From the NCBI GenBank assembly GCA_934561395.1, contig CAKTGF010000007.1:1-64000 (forward strand): DNA of 64,000 bases, read 5' to 3'. Position 1 is the stretch's first letter, and each line of letters starts with the position of its first letter. The position numbers and the translations under genes were made by a program. The notes below the pieces were generated by a model, which worked only from the letters and a program-made list of their open reading frames with translations, had not been told where the DNA came from and ran no database searches. Positions 24,542-33,126 of this stretch are shown piece after piece. This DNA is from an uncultured Eubacterium sp. (lineage in GTDB: Bacteria > Bacillota > Clostridia > Oscillospirales > Acutalibacteraceae).

Positions 24542-25228
24542 ATGGAGCTTTTTGTGCTTGGAAAGTACGGGCCGTACACAAAGGGGCAGGGCTGCACCAG
24601 CGGATACCTTGTTAAAAACCAAAACGATTATTTGGTGCTTGATTTAGGCAGCGGAACCCTTGCAAGGCTTTGCGAAAAAGTTGACATTACAAAAATCAAG
24701 GATATTTTTATTTCACATTTGCATTATGACCACACGGCGGATTTGCTGGTTTTAAGGTATTTGCTTGAGGATTTATCCCACACCGTTAACATTTATACAC
24801 ACCGTGAAAGCACCCCTTGGTACAATATTTTATTTAACCACCCCAATTTTAACATTGTGAATATTGATGAAAATTCAAAAATGAAAATCGGCTCTATGGA
24901 GCTTAGCTTTTTACCCATGGAGCACAGTGTAACGGATTATGCCGTAATTATTAAGGGCGACAAGACCCTGTGCTACACCGGGGACACTGTTTTTAACCAA
25001 AACATAATAAAATGCTTTGATTTAAGCGATTGGGTGCTTGCAGATTGCAGCAAGCCAAGGGGTTTCGGCGGCCCTCACATGACTGTTGACAGCGCCAACC
25101 GCCTTGGGGAGAAATATCCGCAAAAAACCATAATCGCCACCCATCAATCCTATGATTACAACCCCAAAAATGATTTGAAATTTGATAATATTATCAGTGC
25201 AGAAGAAAACACAACATATAAAATTTAA
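24542..25228 (+). CDS. Metallo-beta-lactamase-fold hydrolase (RNase Z-like)
   Basis: The protein has 228 residues. The zinc motif HLHYDHTAD (HxHxDH) lies near residue 60, with LPMEHSVTDYAV, CYTGDTVF and IATHQSYDY giving the other ligands. N-terminal GCTSGYLVK and LDLGSGTLARL are typical of the RNase Z/phosphodiesterase branch. The likely reaction is hydrolysis of a phosphodiester or cyclic nucleotide/sugar phosphate. Its position right after a PI-PLC-like gene suggests that both act on related phosphodiesters; that is inference. Confidence 0.85.
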   Translation: MELFVLGKYGPYTKGQGCTSGYLVKNQNDYLVLDLGSGTLARLCEKVDITKIKDIFISHLHYDHTADLLVLRYLLEDLSHTVNIYTHRESTPWYNILFNHPNFNIVNIDENSKMKIGSMELSFLPMEHSVTDYAVIIKGDKTLCYTGDTVFNQNIIKCFDLSDWVLADCSKPRGFGGPHMTVDSANRLGEKYPQKTIIATHQSYDYNPKNDLKFDNIISAEENTTYKI

Positions 25229-25238
25229 GGAGCATGGA

Positions 25239-26132
25239 ATGAAGCAATACGACAGCCTTATTATCGGGCAGATAACAAAGGATTATAATATTGACCACAC
25301 AGGCAGTGTTAACGAAATCTGCGGCGGAGCGGTGCTTTTTTCCTCTGCGTCGGCACACGCCTTGGGGCACAATGTGGGCGCTGTTACAAAGCTTGCCCCA
25401 AAGGATATTAAACGGCTTGACAGTTTTACCCTTGACAGCGAGGATGTTTATTATACTCTTTGTGGTCAATCAACCACCATGAAAAACGAATATTTTACCC
25501 CTGACAAGGAAAAACGCAGGTGCACCTGCCTTTCCTGCGCAGAGAGCTTCGGTATAAGCGACATTCCCGGGGTTGAGGCTAAAATATACCACCTTGCAGG
25601 CCTTTTATACGGCGAGTTTCCTGACGAAATGATTGTTGAATGTTCAAAAAGAGGTGCTGTTGCTCTGGATGTTCAGGCGTGCCTGCGCCACAGAAACAGT
25701 GAAAACGGCTCAATGTTTTTTGAGGATTGGGCAAACAAAAGGGAAATGATACCTTACATAACCTACCTGAAAACCGACGCCGCCGAGGCAGAAATATTAA
25801 CCGGTACCGGCGACAGGGCGGAGGCCGCAAGGCAGCTGCACGCCATGGGTGCAAGAGAGGTCTTAATAACCCACAACACCGAGGTTTTGGTTTATGACGG
25901 CAATAAAATTTATACCTGCCCCATAAAATCAAGAAATTTAAGCGGCAGAACCGGCAGGGGCGACACCACCTTTGCCGCATATATCAACGAAAGGCTTTAT
26001 AACAGTGTTGAGAAATCACTTTTATGGGCAACTGCAACGGTTTCGCTGAAAATGGAAACCCCCGGCCCCATTAAAGCCGACAGAGATGATATTAAACTTT
26101 ATATTGACAAATTTTATAAGGATTATAAGTAA
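25239..26132 (+). CDS. PfkB-family carbohydrate kinase
   Basis: The start is ATG 25239 after AAGGAG, 10 bp from the MBL gene; 297 residues. The N-terminal part has GGAVLFSSASAHALGHNVGAV, the PfkB substrate/GG motif. The anion-hole/catalytic motif reads GRTGRGDTTFAAYI: the catalytic Asp is kept but the usual GAGD is GRGD. The family phosphorylates sugars, nucleosides or inositol using ATP. The substrate is not evident; with a PI-PLC-like neighbour, inositol is a hypothesis. Confidence 0.85.
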   Translation: MKQYDSLIIGQITKDYNIDHTGSVNEICGGAVLFSSASAHALGHNVGAVTKLAPKDIKRLDSFTLDSEDVYYTLCGQSTTMKNEYFTPDKEKRRCTCLSCAESFGISDIPGVEAKIYHLAGLLYGEFPDEMIVECSKRGAVALDVQACLRHRNSENGSMFFEDWANKREMIPYITYLKTDAAEAEILTGTGDRAEAARQLHAMGAREVLITHNTEVLVYDGNKIYTCPIKSRNLSGRTGRGDTTFAAYINERLYNSVEKSLLWATATVSLKMETPGPIKADRDDIKLYIDKFYKDYK

Positions 26133-26146
26133 GCACTTCCTGTGCG

Positions 26147-26175
26147 TTGTGATACTTGTAACTTTATGTTATACT
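26147..26175 (+). promoter_or_regulatory. Promoter before the NSS transporter
   Basis: TTGTGA (26147-26152), 17 bp, TATACT (26170-26175), giving the NSS and ATP-grasp genes a promoter of their own. Confidence 0.65.
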
Positions 26176-26203
26176 ATAAAAAACGGAGAGGGATTAATTT
26201 AAT

Positions 26204-27565
26204 ATGAAAAGAGAAAAGCTCGGAAGCAGATTGGGCTTTATACTCCTTAGCGCAGGCTGTGCAATCGGAATAGGAAATGTTTGGAAATTCCCATACATGG
26301 TGGGGCAATACGGCGGCGGAGCCTTTGTGCTTATATACCTGTTTTTTCTTGTGATTTTGGGTATTCCTGTTATGACTATGGAATTTTCAATGGGTCGTGC
26401 AAGCCAAAAAAGCCCTGCAAGGCTGTATCAGCAGCTGGAGCCTAAGGGCAGCAAATGGCATTTTCACAGCTATTTTGCAATAGCGGGCAACTATTTGCTT
26501 ATGATGTTTTACACCACCGTTGCCGGCTGGATGATTAACTATTTTGTGTCAACAGCCTCGGGCAAATTTAAGGGTGCAACACCCCAAGAGGTAGAGGGCT
26601 TGTTCTCCCAAATGCTGGGCGATCCTGTCAGCTCGGTTATTTATATGGCAATTGTGGTTGTTTTTGGCTTTTTTGTATGCTCGTTCAGCCTGCAAAAGGG
26701 GCTTGAACGCATTACAAAGGTAATGATGCTTATGCTTTTAGGCATTATGGTGGTGCTTGCAATTAACAGCATTTTCACCGACGGCGGCCAGGCAGGACTT
26801 AAGTTTTACCTTTTGCCCGATTTTAACAGAATGAAGGAAATAGGCGTTGGCAATGTTATTGTGGGCGCTATGAACCAGGCGTTCTTCACATTAAGCCTGG
26901 GTATCGGCGCAATGGCTATTTTCGGCAGCTATATTAATAAGGAAAGGTCGCTTTTGGGCGAATCCGTTAATGTCGCCGTGCTTGACACTCTTGTTGCATT
27001 TTGCTCGGGTTTAATTATTTTCCCCGCCTGCTTTTCTTACAATGTTGAGGTTACAAGCGGCCCCAGCCTTATTTTTATTACATTACCTAATATATTTAAC
27101 AATATGCCTCTGGGCAGGCTTTGGGGATCATTGTTCTTTGTATTTATGAGCTTTGCGGCGCTTTCAACAGTGCTTGCAGTGTTTGAAAACATAATATCCT
27201 GCACCATGGACCTTTTCGGCTTCAGCCGCAAAAAGGCAAGCCTTATTAACTGCCTGTTAATGCTTGTGCTTTCGCTGCCATGTGCTTTGGGCTACAATGT
27301 ATTGTCGGCCTTTGCACCGTTAGGGGATGGTACAACCGTGCTCGATTTAGAGGACTTTATTGTAAGTAACATTTTACTTCCCGGCGGCTCGTTGATATTT
27401 GTTTTGTTCTGCGTCAGCCGTTACGGTTGGGGCTGGGATAACTTTGTTAACGAGGCAAACACCGGAAAGGGTCTGAAAATCAAAAAATGGATGCGCCCGT
27501 ATATGACCTATGTTTTGCCGATAATTGTTGCAATTATTCTTATTTTAGGCCTTGTGAAAAAATAA
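26204..27565 (+). CDS. Sodium-dependent NSS-family (LeuT-like) transporter
   Basis: The protein has 453 residues with about 11-12 membrane segments, close to LeuT in length. The family hallmark in TM1 is CAIGIGNVWKFPYMVGQYGG, where backbone and Asn bind Na+ and substrate. FFTLSLGIGAMAIFGSY matches TM6 with its unwound SxGxG. These proteins import amino acids with Na+. It is followed after 22 bp by the double ATP-grasp gene, so the amino acid could be a substrate for ligation; that link is inference. Confidence 0.93.
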   Translation: MKREKLGSRLGFILLSAGCAIGIGNVWKFPYMVGQYGGGAFVLIYLFFLVILGIPVMTMEFSMGRASQKSPARLYQQLEPKGSKWHFHSYFAIAGNYLLMMFYTTVAGWMINYFVSTASGKFKGATPQEVEGLFSQMLGDPVSSVIYMAIVVVFGFFVCSFSLQKGLERITKVMMLMLLGIMVVLAINSIFTDGGQAGLKFYLLPDFNRMKEIGVGNVIVGAMNQAFFTLSLGIGAMAIFGSYINKERSLLGESVNVAVLDTLVAFCSGLIIFPACFSYNVEVTSGPSLIFITLPNIFNNMPLGRLWGSLFFVFMSFAALSTVLAVFENIISCTMDLFGFSRKKASLINCLLMLVLSLPCALGYNVLSAFAPLGDGTTVLDLEDFIVSNILLPGGSLIFVLFCVSRYGWGWDNFVNEANTGKGLKIKKWMRPYMTYVLPIIVAIILILGLVKK

Positions 27566-27587
27566 AAACAGTAAAGGAGCTACTGAT

Positions 27588-30482
27588 ATGTCAAATAACA
27601 AAAACACCAAAAACTCCCTTGCGGCTAAAATAGGCCGTTGTCTGCCAAAGAGCATGAGAAAAAAGCTTGTAACTTTTTACAAAATGCACTTTGACGAAAA
27701 TTACAAAAAAAGAGAACGCAGGATTCAACTTGTTATGCAGGATTCCGGCTGGGACCGTGACTATGCATACAAGCAAATGCAAAAATCTAAGAAAGAACTT
27801 GGTATAAGCTTTAAGGAATATCAGATTAACAAATACTGCAACTATACCATGCACGAGCAAATGCGCATGCACAAAATGCTTGTAAGCAAAAAGAAAGCAT
27901 CACATGAGCTTAGGGAACGCCGAATTCAAACAATAATTACCGAAACAGGCTGGAGCAGAGAAAAGACCCTGGACGAATTAAGGGCTGCCAAGGAAAAGGG
28001 CATTTCCAACTACAATTATGTTGACCTGCGCCTTTACAAGCTGCCGCCGGAGCAGCATGTGCAAATATTTAACGACCATCAAAACCAGGTTGAACGGGAA
28101 AAGCAGCGTCAAATTAACGAATATTACTGCAAAATAATGGACGTAACCGGCTGGTCAAAGGAAAAAACAATTTCCGTTGTGTCAGAGGCAAGGGAAAGAA
28201 CAGGCTGTGCAGTAAAGGAATTTTTTATTTACCACTTTTATGAGTTCACACCTGAGCAACAGGCTGAAATTTTCCTTTCCTGCGACTCTAAGGCGCTGAT
28301 GAAAAAATTTGATGTTGACCGTGAGCTTTTCGGCATTTTATGCAACAAGGCACTGACTAACCAACATTTTTCAAAATGTGTTAAGCGCCCCTGGTGCGTT
28401 AATATTTACACCTCCCGTGAAAAATTTATTGAGCTGTTTAAGGACAGCGGCAAGATTATCTACAAGCCCATAAGGGGTCACAAGGGCTTTGGGGTTGAAT
28501 CAATTGCCGTTAATCAAGATAATATTGACGAGGTGTATGACAAGGTTTCCTTATGGCCCGAGGGCGTTGTTGAGGAATTTGTTAAACAGCACCCTGATAT
28601 GAACAAACTGACCGACAGCTCGGTTAACACAATAAGAGTCGTTACTCTTTCATCAAACGATATGCCCGTAACAAGCGACGGCAAAATGTTTGACATTGCC
28701 TATACCTCTTTGAGAATAGGCGGCGGAAAATCAATTGTTGACAATTTCCACAGCGGCGGTATGGTAGCCGTTATTGACAAGGAAACAGGCTGCATTTGCA
28801 CCGATGCTACCGACCAATACGGCAATGTGTTCACAGAGCACCCTGTTACCAAAACCAAAATCAGGGGCTTTAAGGTGCCCTATTATGAAGAAGTGCTCCG
28901 CCTTATTACAGAAACCTGCACCGAGGAAAAGCTTGAGGGATACCTTGGCTGGGATATGGCGATTTCCGTTAACGGCCCCGAACTTATTGAGGTAAACAAT
29001 ATGCCCGGCATAGTTTTGCTTTCTACTCCTTATGCCGCCGAGGGCAAAAGCTCCAGGCAGGTTATGCAAAAATATACCGAGAATATTGAGCCTATAAAGA
29101 ACCGCAAAAAGAAAAAGCGTGATAAATACATTACCAAAACCGTTAAGGCCACCGGCTGGAGCAGAAAGGACGCCAAGGCTAAAATGGAAAAGGCAAGGAA
29201 CGAATTCGGCATATCCTTTAAGGATTACGCAAACCACGAATTTTACACTGTTCCCGAAGAAAAGCAAAAGGAGGCTTACGATGAGATTTTAGCTCAAAAA
29301 GCCAAAAACAAGGAAAGAAAACAAAATTGCATAAACCAGGTTGCAAGCATTACCGGCTGGCCTTATGAGCAGGCGGAGCAAAAGGTTAATACTATCAAAA
29401 AGCAAACCTTTGCCACATATAACGATATTCTCAGGGGCAAGCTTTATAATTATGACGACAGTGAATTGCTTGCAGCTTATGAAAAATATAAAGAGAGGCT
29501 TGAGGCCCACAAGGCAAAGCGTGAACGCTATATGAAGCAGGTTATGGAGGCCTGCGGCTGGAGCCGTGAACTTACAAGCGAGAAAATGAACAAGGCTTGG
29601 GACGAGGTCGGTGCCTCTGCCGAAATGTTTGCCGTTTATAAATTCTGGGAGGTTCCCGAGGAGGAATGGCATACATATTTTACCAAGGGCGATGTTAACG
29701 CCTTGCGTGCAAAGTATAACAAAAATCAAGATATTATCGACCTGTTTTTGAACAAAGACCGTTTTTGCGCCAAGTTTGACAAATATATGGGCAGACCCTG
29801 GTGCACAAGCGAAAATTTAACCTACGATGTTTTTTGTGAAAAATTCGGCAGCATAGGCAAGGTTATTTACAAGCCAACCACAAGGTCGGGCGGCAAGGGC
29901 GTTCAGGTTTTCGATTTTGACCAAAGCAATATTAAGGAAACCTATGAGCAAATCAAGGCTTTGCCTGACGGCTTAATTGAGGGCTTCTTCAAGCAGCATC
30001 CCGATATGCAAAAATTCTCTTTAAAATCGGTTAACACCCTGCGTGTGGGCACAATTGTAAGCTATGATAATATTCCCGGCACCGTTAACGGCAAGGTAAA
30101 CATTGTTTATGCAGGCTTAAGAATGGGCACCGGCGATAAATATGTTGACAATCTCCACTCCGGCGGCATAATGACCGATATTGACATTGACACAGGGGTT
30201 ATCGTTACCGACGGTGTTGATTTCAACAACAATGTTTACACCAAGCACCCGGATACCGGCGAGCCTATAAAGGGCTTTAAAATCCCGTATTTTGAGGAGC
30301 TTAAGCAAATGCTTATGGAGGCAGGCGACGGAATAGAGGGCTATTACGGCTGGGATGTGGCTATCGGCGAAAACGGCCCTGTAATTATCGAGGTTAACAC
30401 CAATGCAGGCCCAACTGCCCTCCAGGCGCCCTATGTTCCCGATAAAATCGGCATGCGCCATAGGATTGAAAAGTATTTGTAA
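27588..30482 (+). CDS. Duplicated ATP-grasp protein with six 67-residue helical repeats
   Basis: The protein has 964 residues, no signal peptide, start after AAAGGAG. The layout is three helical repeats, ATP-grasp, three repeats, ATP-grasp. Repeats centre on a Gly-Trp at residues 54, 121, 188 and again 523, 590, 657, each 67 apart (DSGWDRDYA, ETGWSREKT, VTGWSKEKT, ATGWSRKDA, ITGWPYEQA, ACGWSRELT). Both ATP-grasp halves keep core motifs: KIIYKPIRGHKGFG / KVIYKPTTRSGGKG for ATP, and ELIEVNNMPG / VIIEVNTNAG for metal. They resemble the 'sugar-transfer associated' ATP-grasp family (RPWC at residues 267 and 736). A ligase or kinase joining carboxyl and amine groups is likely. Substrates unknown. 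Confidence 0.85.
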   Translation: MSNNKNTKNSLAAKIGRCLPKSMRKKLVTFYKMHFDENYKKRERRIQLVMQDSGWDRDYAYKQMQKSKKELGISFKEYQINKYCNYTMHEQMRMHKMLVSKKKASHELRERRIQTIITETGWSREKTLDELRAAKEKGISNYNYVDLRLYKLPPEQHVQIFNDHQNQVEREKQRQINEYYCKIMDVTGWSKEKTISVVSEARERTGCAVKEFFIYHFYEFTPEQQAEIFLSCDSKALMKKFDVDRELFGILCNKALTNQHFSKCVKRPWCVNIYTSREKFIELFKDSGKIIYKPIRGHKGFGVESIAVNQDNIDEVYDKVSLWPEGVVEEFVKQHPDMNKLTDSSVNTIRVVTLSSNDMPVTSDGKMFDIAYTSLRIGGGKSIVDNFHSGGMVAVIDKETGCICTDATDQYGNVFTEHPVTKTKIRGFKVPYYEEVLRLITETCTEEKLEGYLGWDMAISVNGPELIEVNNMPGIVLLSTPYAAEGKSSRQVMQKYTENIEPIKNRKKKKRDKYITKTVKATGWSRKDAKAKMEKARNEFGISFKDYANHEFYTVPEEKQKEAYDEILAQKAKNKERKQNCINQVASITGWPYEQAEQKVNTIKKQTFATYNDILRGKLYNYDDSELLAAYEKYKERLEAHKAKRERYMKQVMEACGWSRELTSEKMNKAWDEVGASAEMFAVYKFWEVPEEEWHTYFTKGDVNALRAKYNKNQDIIDLFLNKDRFCAKFDKYMGRPWCTSENLTYDVFCEKFGSIGKVIYKPTTRSGGKGVQVFDFDQSNIKETYEQIKALPDGLIEGFFKQHPDMQKFSLKSVNTLRVGTIVSYDNIPGTVNGKVNIVYAGLRMGTGDKYVDNLHSGGIMTDIDIDTGVIVTDGVDFNNNVYTKHPDTGEPIKGFKIPYFEELKQMLMEAGDGIEGYYGWDVAIGENGPVIIEVNTNAGPTALQAPYVPDKIGMRHRIEKYL

Positions 30483-30610
30483 GCGCAGCCGCTTAGTGTG
30501 TCTTATGTTATTTACAATTTAATAAAAACACATATTTTCTTTTCATACGCTTTCTCTCTTAGAGGTTCGTTGGTTTTTATCGCAAAAATTTAGAAATTAT
30601 GTTTTTTTGG

Positions 30611-30720
30611 GGCGTAGCTTCGGCTACGCTCTTTTTGTATTTTTGAAACGAACAGAAAGGAAGGAAAACTTAAGGATTTAAAAACATATTATAGGGATAG
30701 CCTCGGCTATCTCTTTTTTG
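30611..30720 (+). terminator. Two terminators after the ATP-grasp gene
   Basis: GCGTAGC-ttcg-GCTACGC-TCTTTTTG (30612-30636) is strong. A second hairpin AGGGATAGC-ctcg-GCTATCTCTTTTTT (30693-30720) repeats the ppdK terminator, including the AAACATATT ahead of it. In 30483-30806 no gene was seen apart from these and the next promoter. Confidence 0.8.
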
Positions 30721-30730
30721 TCGATATATG

Positions 30731-30759
30731 TTGATTTTTAAGAAAAATTAAGGTATAAT
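30731..30759 (+). promoter_or_regulatory. Promoter of the zinc-ribbon membrane protein pair
   Basis: TTGATT (30731-30736), 17 bp, TATAAT (30754-30759). Confidence 0.75.
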
Positions 30760-30806
30760 GAATTGGTAGATTTAATGTATTTAGTATATAATACGGAGGA
30801 GAGAGT

Positions 30807-32243
30807 ATGAATTGTCCAAAATGTGGGGCGTTTAACACTGATGACGCACTTAATTGCACCACTTGCGGAGAGGTGTTAAAAACAAGCTATGAGGGTCCGA
30901 TTGAAACGGCGGATCCGAATAATAACGAATATCAACCGCAGCCGCAGCAGCCTGTTTATCAGGCAGCACCGGGCTATCAGCAGCAGGGCTACGACCAGTT
31001 TCAGCCTCAATATCAAACCATTGAGCCTGCAACGGCGCCTACACCTAAAAAAGATACAAAGAAAATTGTTACAATTGCAGTTGCGGCAGTTGTCCTTATT
31101 GCTGTAATAGTCGGCGGTATTTTCATTTATAAATATTTTTCATCACGAGTAAATGTTGACGATTATATCGGCAACGAAAACGAGGTTGTAACTTTCAGCG
31201 GATATGACGGCTACGGCGTAGTTAACTACGCAAACGAGGACATTATTGATTTCTTTGAGATTTATAACGACCTTGGGGGCGAGCCCTTCGGCGATTTCAG
31301 CTCTTATGACGATTATGCGGCAATGTCTGAGAAAAAACAAAAGCAGGCAGACAAATTTATGAAAGCCTTTAAGGTTAAATTTGATAACGAAACCGAATTG
31401 AAAAACGGCGACACGGTAACATTAACCATTTCTATTGATTGCGACAGAATTAACGATAACTTTGAGTTTGAAAACAAGCTTGTGGGTAATGAGGAATACA
31501 CAAAGACATTAACCGTAAGCGGCCTTAAGGAAATGCAGGAAATTGACCCGTTTGAGTTGGTTTCGTCAGTTGTTTATGACAACACCGGCTACAGCCCTTC
31601 AGCATCGCTTACATTCAGCGATACCGAAAAGACCTACGGCGATTTTACCGTTAAAATTGACAATAGCTACGGTAATGGTGAAATATTAATTTACGATTCG
31701 GCGTCAAATGAAATTGCATATTATTACTATAATGTTGATGCAGAAAGCTATTCGGGCTCAGGGGATATTACCGTTTCTATTGACGACAGCAATTATCCCG
31801 TTTCAACCCTTAATGAATCGGGTATTAACCTTACAACCACATCAAAGGATTTCACACCTGATACAGTAAGCTATCTTTCAAAGGGCGACAATCTTTCGGA
31901 ATCCGATTACAACGATTTTAAGGACAAGGCAGATACCTCCGCCAAGGAGTATTTTGACGGCGAGAGCCCTAAATTTAAAAAGTCATACTTTGGCTATGAT
32001 TCATCGGATAACGATAATGTAATAGTATTTGTATATTCATACACCTATGAAAATTGGGACGGCAGCAAGGAAACCTACTACGGCTATGTTGATTTTAATG
32101 ACATTAAGGTTGATTCAAAGAACAACATTGTAAACGCCGACAGCATTGATTCATATCGTGGCGGTAGCTATTCTTCACTTTCAGACCTTGAATCAGCATA
32201 TAAAGACAGCTATCCCCAATTAAATTCAATTTCAGTTAAATAA
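30807..32243 (+). CDS. Zinc-ribbon, single-pass membrane protein with large outer domain
   Basis: The protein has 478 residues; AGGAG precedes the ATG. A zinc ribbon (CPKC ... CTTCGE) lies at residues 3-22, then a Gln/Pro-rich linker and one membrane helix (residues 90-112, VTIAVAAVVLIAVIVGGIFI). About 365 residues follow, presumably outside the cell, rich in Asp, Ser and Tyr, with beta-type repeats but no family I know. The layout resembles membrane proteins that carry a cytoplasmic zinc ribbon and an outer sensing domain. It is followed after 23 bp by another zinc-ribbon membrane protein. Confidence 0.8.
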   Translation: MNCPKCGAFNTDDALNCTTCGEVLKTSYEGPIETADPNNNEYQPQPQQPVYQAAPGYQQQGYDQFQPQYQTIEPATAPTPKKDTKKIVTIAVAAVVLIAVIVGGIFIYKYFSSRVNVDDYIGNENEVVTFSGYDGYGVVNYANEDIIDFFEIYNDLGGEPFGDFSSYDDYAAMSEKKQKQADKFMKAFKVKFDNETELKNGDTVTLTISIDCDRINDNFEFENKLVGNEEYTKTLTVSGLKEMQEIDPFELVSSVVYDNTGYSPSASLTFSDTEKTYGDFTVKIDNSYGNGEILIYDSASNEIAYYYYNVDAESYSGSGDITVSIDDSNYPVSTLNESGINLTTTSKDFTPDTVSYLSKGDNLSESDYNDFKDKADTSAKEYFDGESPKFKKSYFGYDSSDNDNVIVFVYSYTYENWDGSKETYYGYVDFNDIKVDSKNNIVNADSIDSYRGGSYSSLSDLESAYKDSYPQLNSISVK

Positions 32244-32266
32244 ATGCTTTAAAGGAGGAATTAATT

Positions 32267-32770
32267 ATGGCATTTTGTAAATATTGTGGCAGAGATATTC
32301 CTGAGGGCGAAAACTGCACATGCCCACAAGCACTTGCCGACCTTCAGGCAGCGGCAGAGGCACAGGCTGCACAGGCAGCACCTGTTCAACCTGTAAATGA
32401 TGTTGACCCAACAATGGGCTATCAGCCACCGGTTCAACCTGTTCAACCACCGGTTCAGCCACCTTTGACACCACCTATTCAACCTGTAAGAGCGCCAAAA
32501 TCAACAAAGCCTCGTTCAGCTTATGTTGCGGCTATTTTACATATTTTGTTTGGCGTTTTAGGCCTTGGTTATTATTACCGTGGCGAAAAAGAAAAGGCAA
32601 AGAACTGCTGGATTATGCTTATTGCAGGTGCTGCAGGCTCATTGGTTTTCGGACTTGGTGCAATTGTTATTCTCGTTTGCCAAATCATCAACTTTGTTGA
32701 GGGTGTAAAGCTGTTTGCAGGTGAATATCCTGTTGACGCTTACGGCAGAGAACTTGTTCAGGAATTTTAA
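32267..32770 (+). CDS. Zinc-ribbon TM2-domain-like membrane protein
   Basis: The protein has 167 residues; AAAGGAGG precedes the ATG. An N-terminal zinc ribbon CKYCGRDIPEGENCTC is followed by an Ala-rich stretch, a repetitive Pro/Val/Gln linker (QPPVQPVQPPVQPP) and two membrane helices (residues 88-112 and 120-145) like the TM2 domain (FGVLGLGYYYRGEKEKAK). The role is unknown; the pair with the preceding gene suggests one membrane assembly. Confidence 0.8.
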   Translation: MAFCKYCGRDIPEGENCTCPQALADLQAAAEAQAAQAAPVQPVNDVDPTMGYQPPVQPVQPPVQPPLTPPIQPVRAPKSTKPRSAYVAAILHILFGVLGLGYYYRGEKEKAKNCWIMLIAGAAGSLVFGLGAIVILVCQIINFVEGVKLFAGEYPVDAYGRELVQEF

Positions 32771-32791
32771 TTACTTATTGTAACTAAGCAT

Positions 32792-32824
32792 TAATCCCAC
32801 TGTCTATGACGGTGGGATTTTGTT
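32792..32824 (+). terminator. Terminator after the TM2-like gene
   Basis: AATCCCAC / GTGGGATT around TGTCTATGACG, followed by TTTGTTTTG. Confidence 0.7.
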
Positions 32825-32953
32825 TTGCCTTTTGCGGCACAACAGCTTGTGCCTATTGCAAAAATGTCTTTTTCACAATATTACAAATTGTAATATTTGC
32901 TTTATATGAAAAGTCGTTTTTGCTTTGTTTTTGGGAATTTGTGTATTTTTGAC

Positions 32954-32969
32954 ACACTACATTTAGTAT
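32954..32969. promoter_or_regulatory. NrdR box 1
   Basis: ACACTACATTTAGTAT closely fits the NrdR consensus acaCwAtATaTwGtgt. Confidence 0.7.
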
Positions 32970-32996
32970 TTATCCCTTTGGGTTGCTTAAAAATTA

Positions 32997-33012
32997 ACAC
33001 AATATCTTGTAT
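32997..33012. promoter_or_regulatory. NrdR box 2
   Basis: ACACAATATCTTGTAT closely fits the NrdR consensus. Its start lies 43 bp after that of box 1, about four helical turns, just upstream of the nrdD -35 box. Confidence 0.75.
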
Positions 33013-33029
33013 ATTTTTTCAAAAACATA

Positions 33030-33058
33030 TTGACAATGCACAAGGTATTTGATATTAT
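33030..33058 (+). promoter_or_regulatory. Promoter of nrdD
   Basis: TTGACA (33030-33035), 17 bp, TATTAT (33053-33058), 68 bp before the start codon. Confidence 0.85.
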
Positions 33059-33126
33059 GTAAAAGGTTTCATATTTAAAGGTTACATTTTGTAATAATTA
33101 GGGTAAAGTTTAGAGGTAGATGAAAA

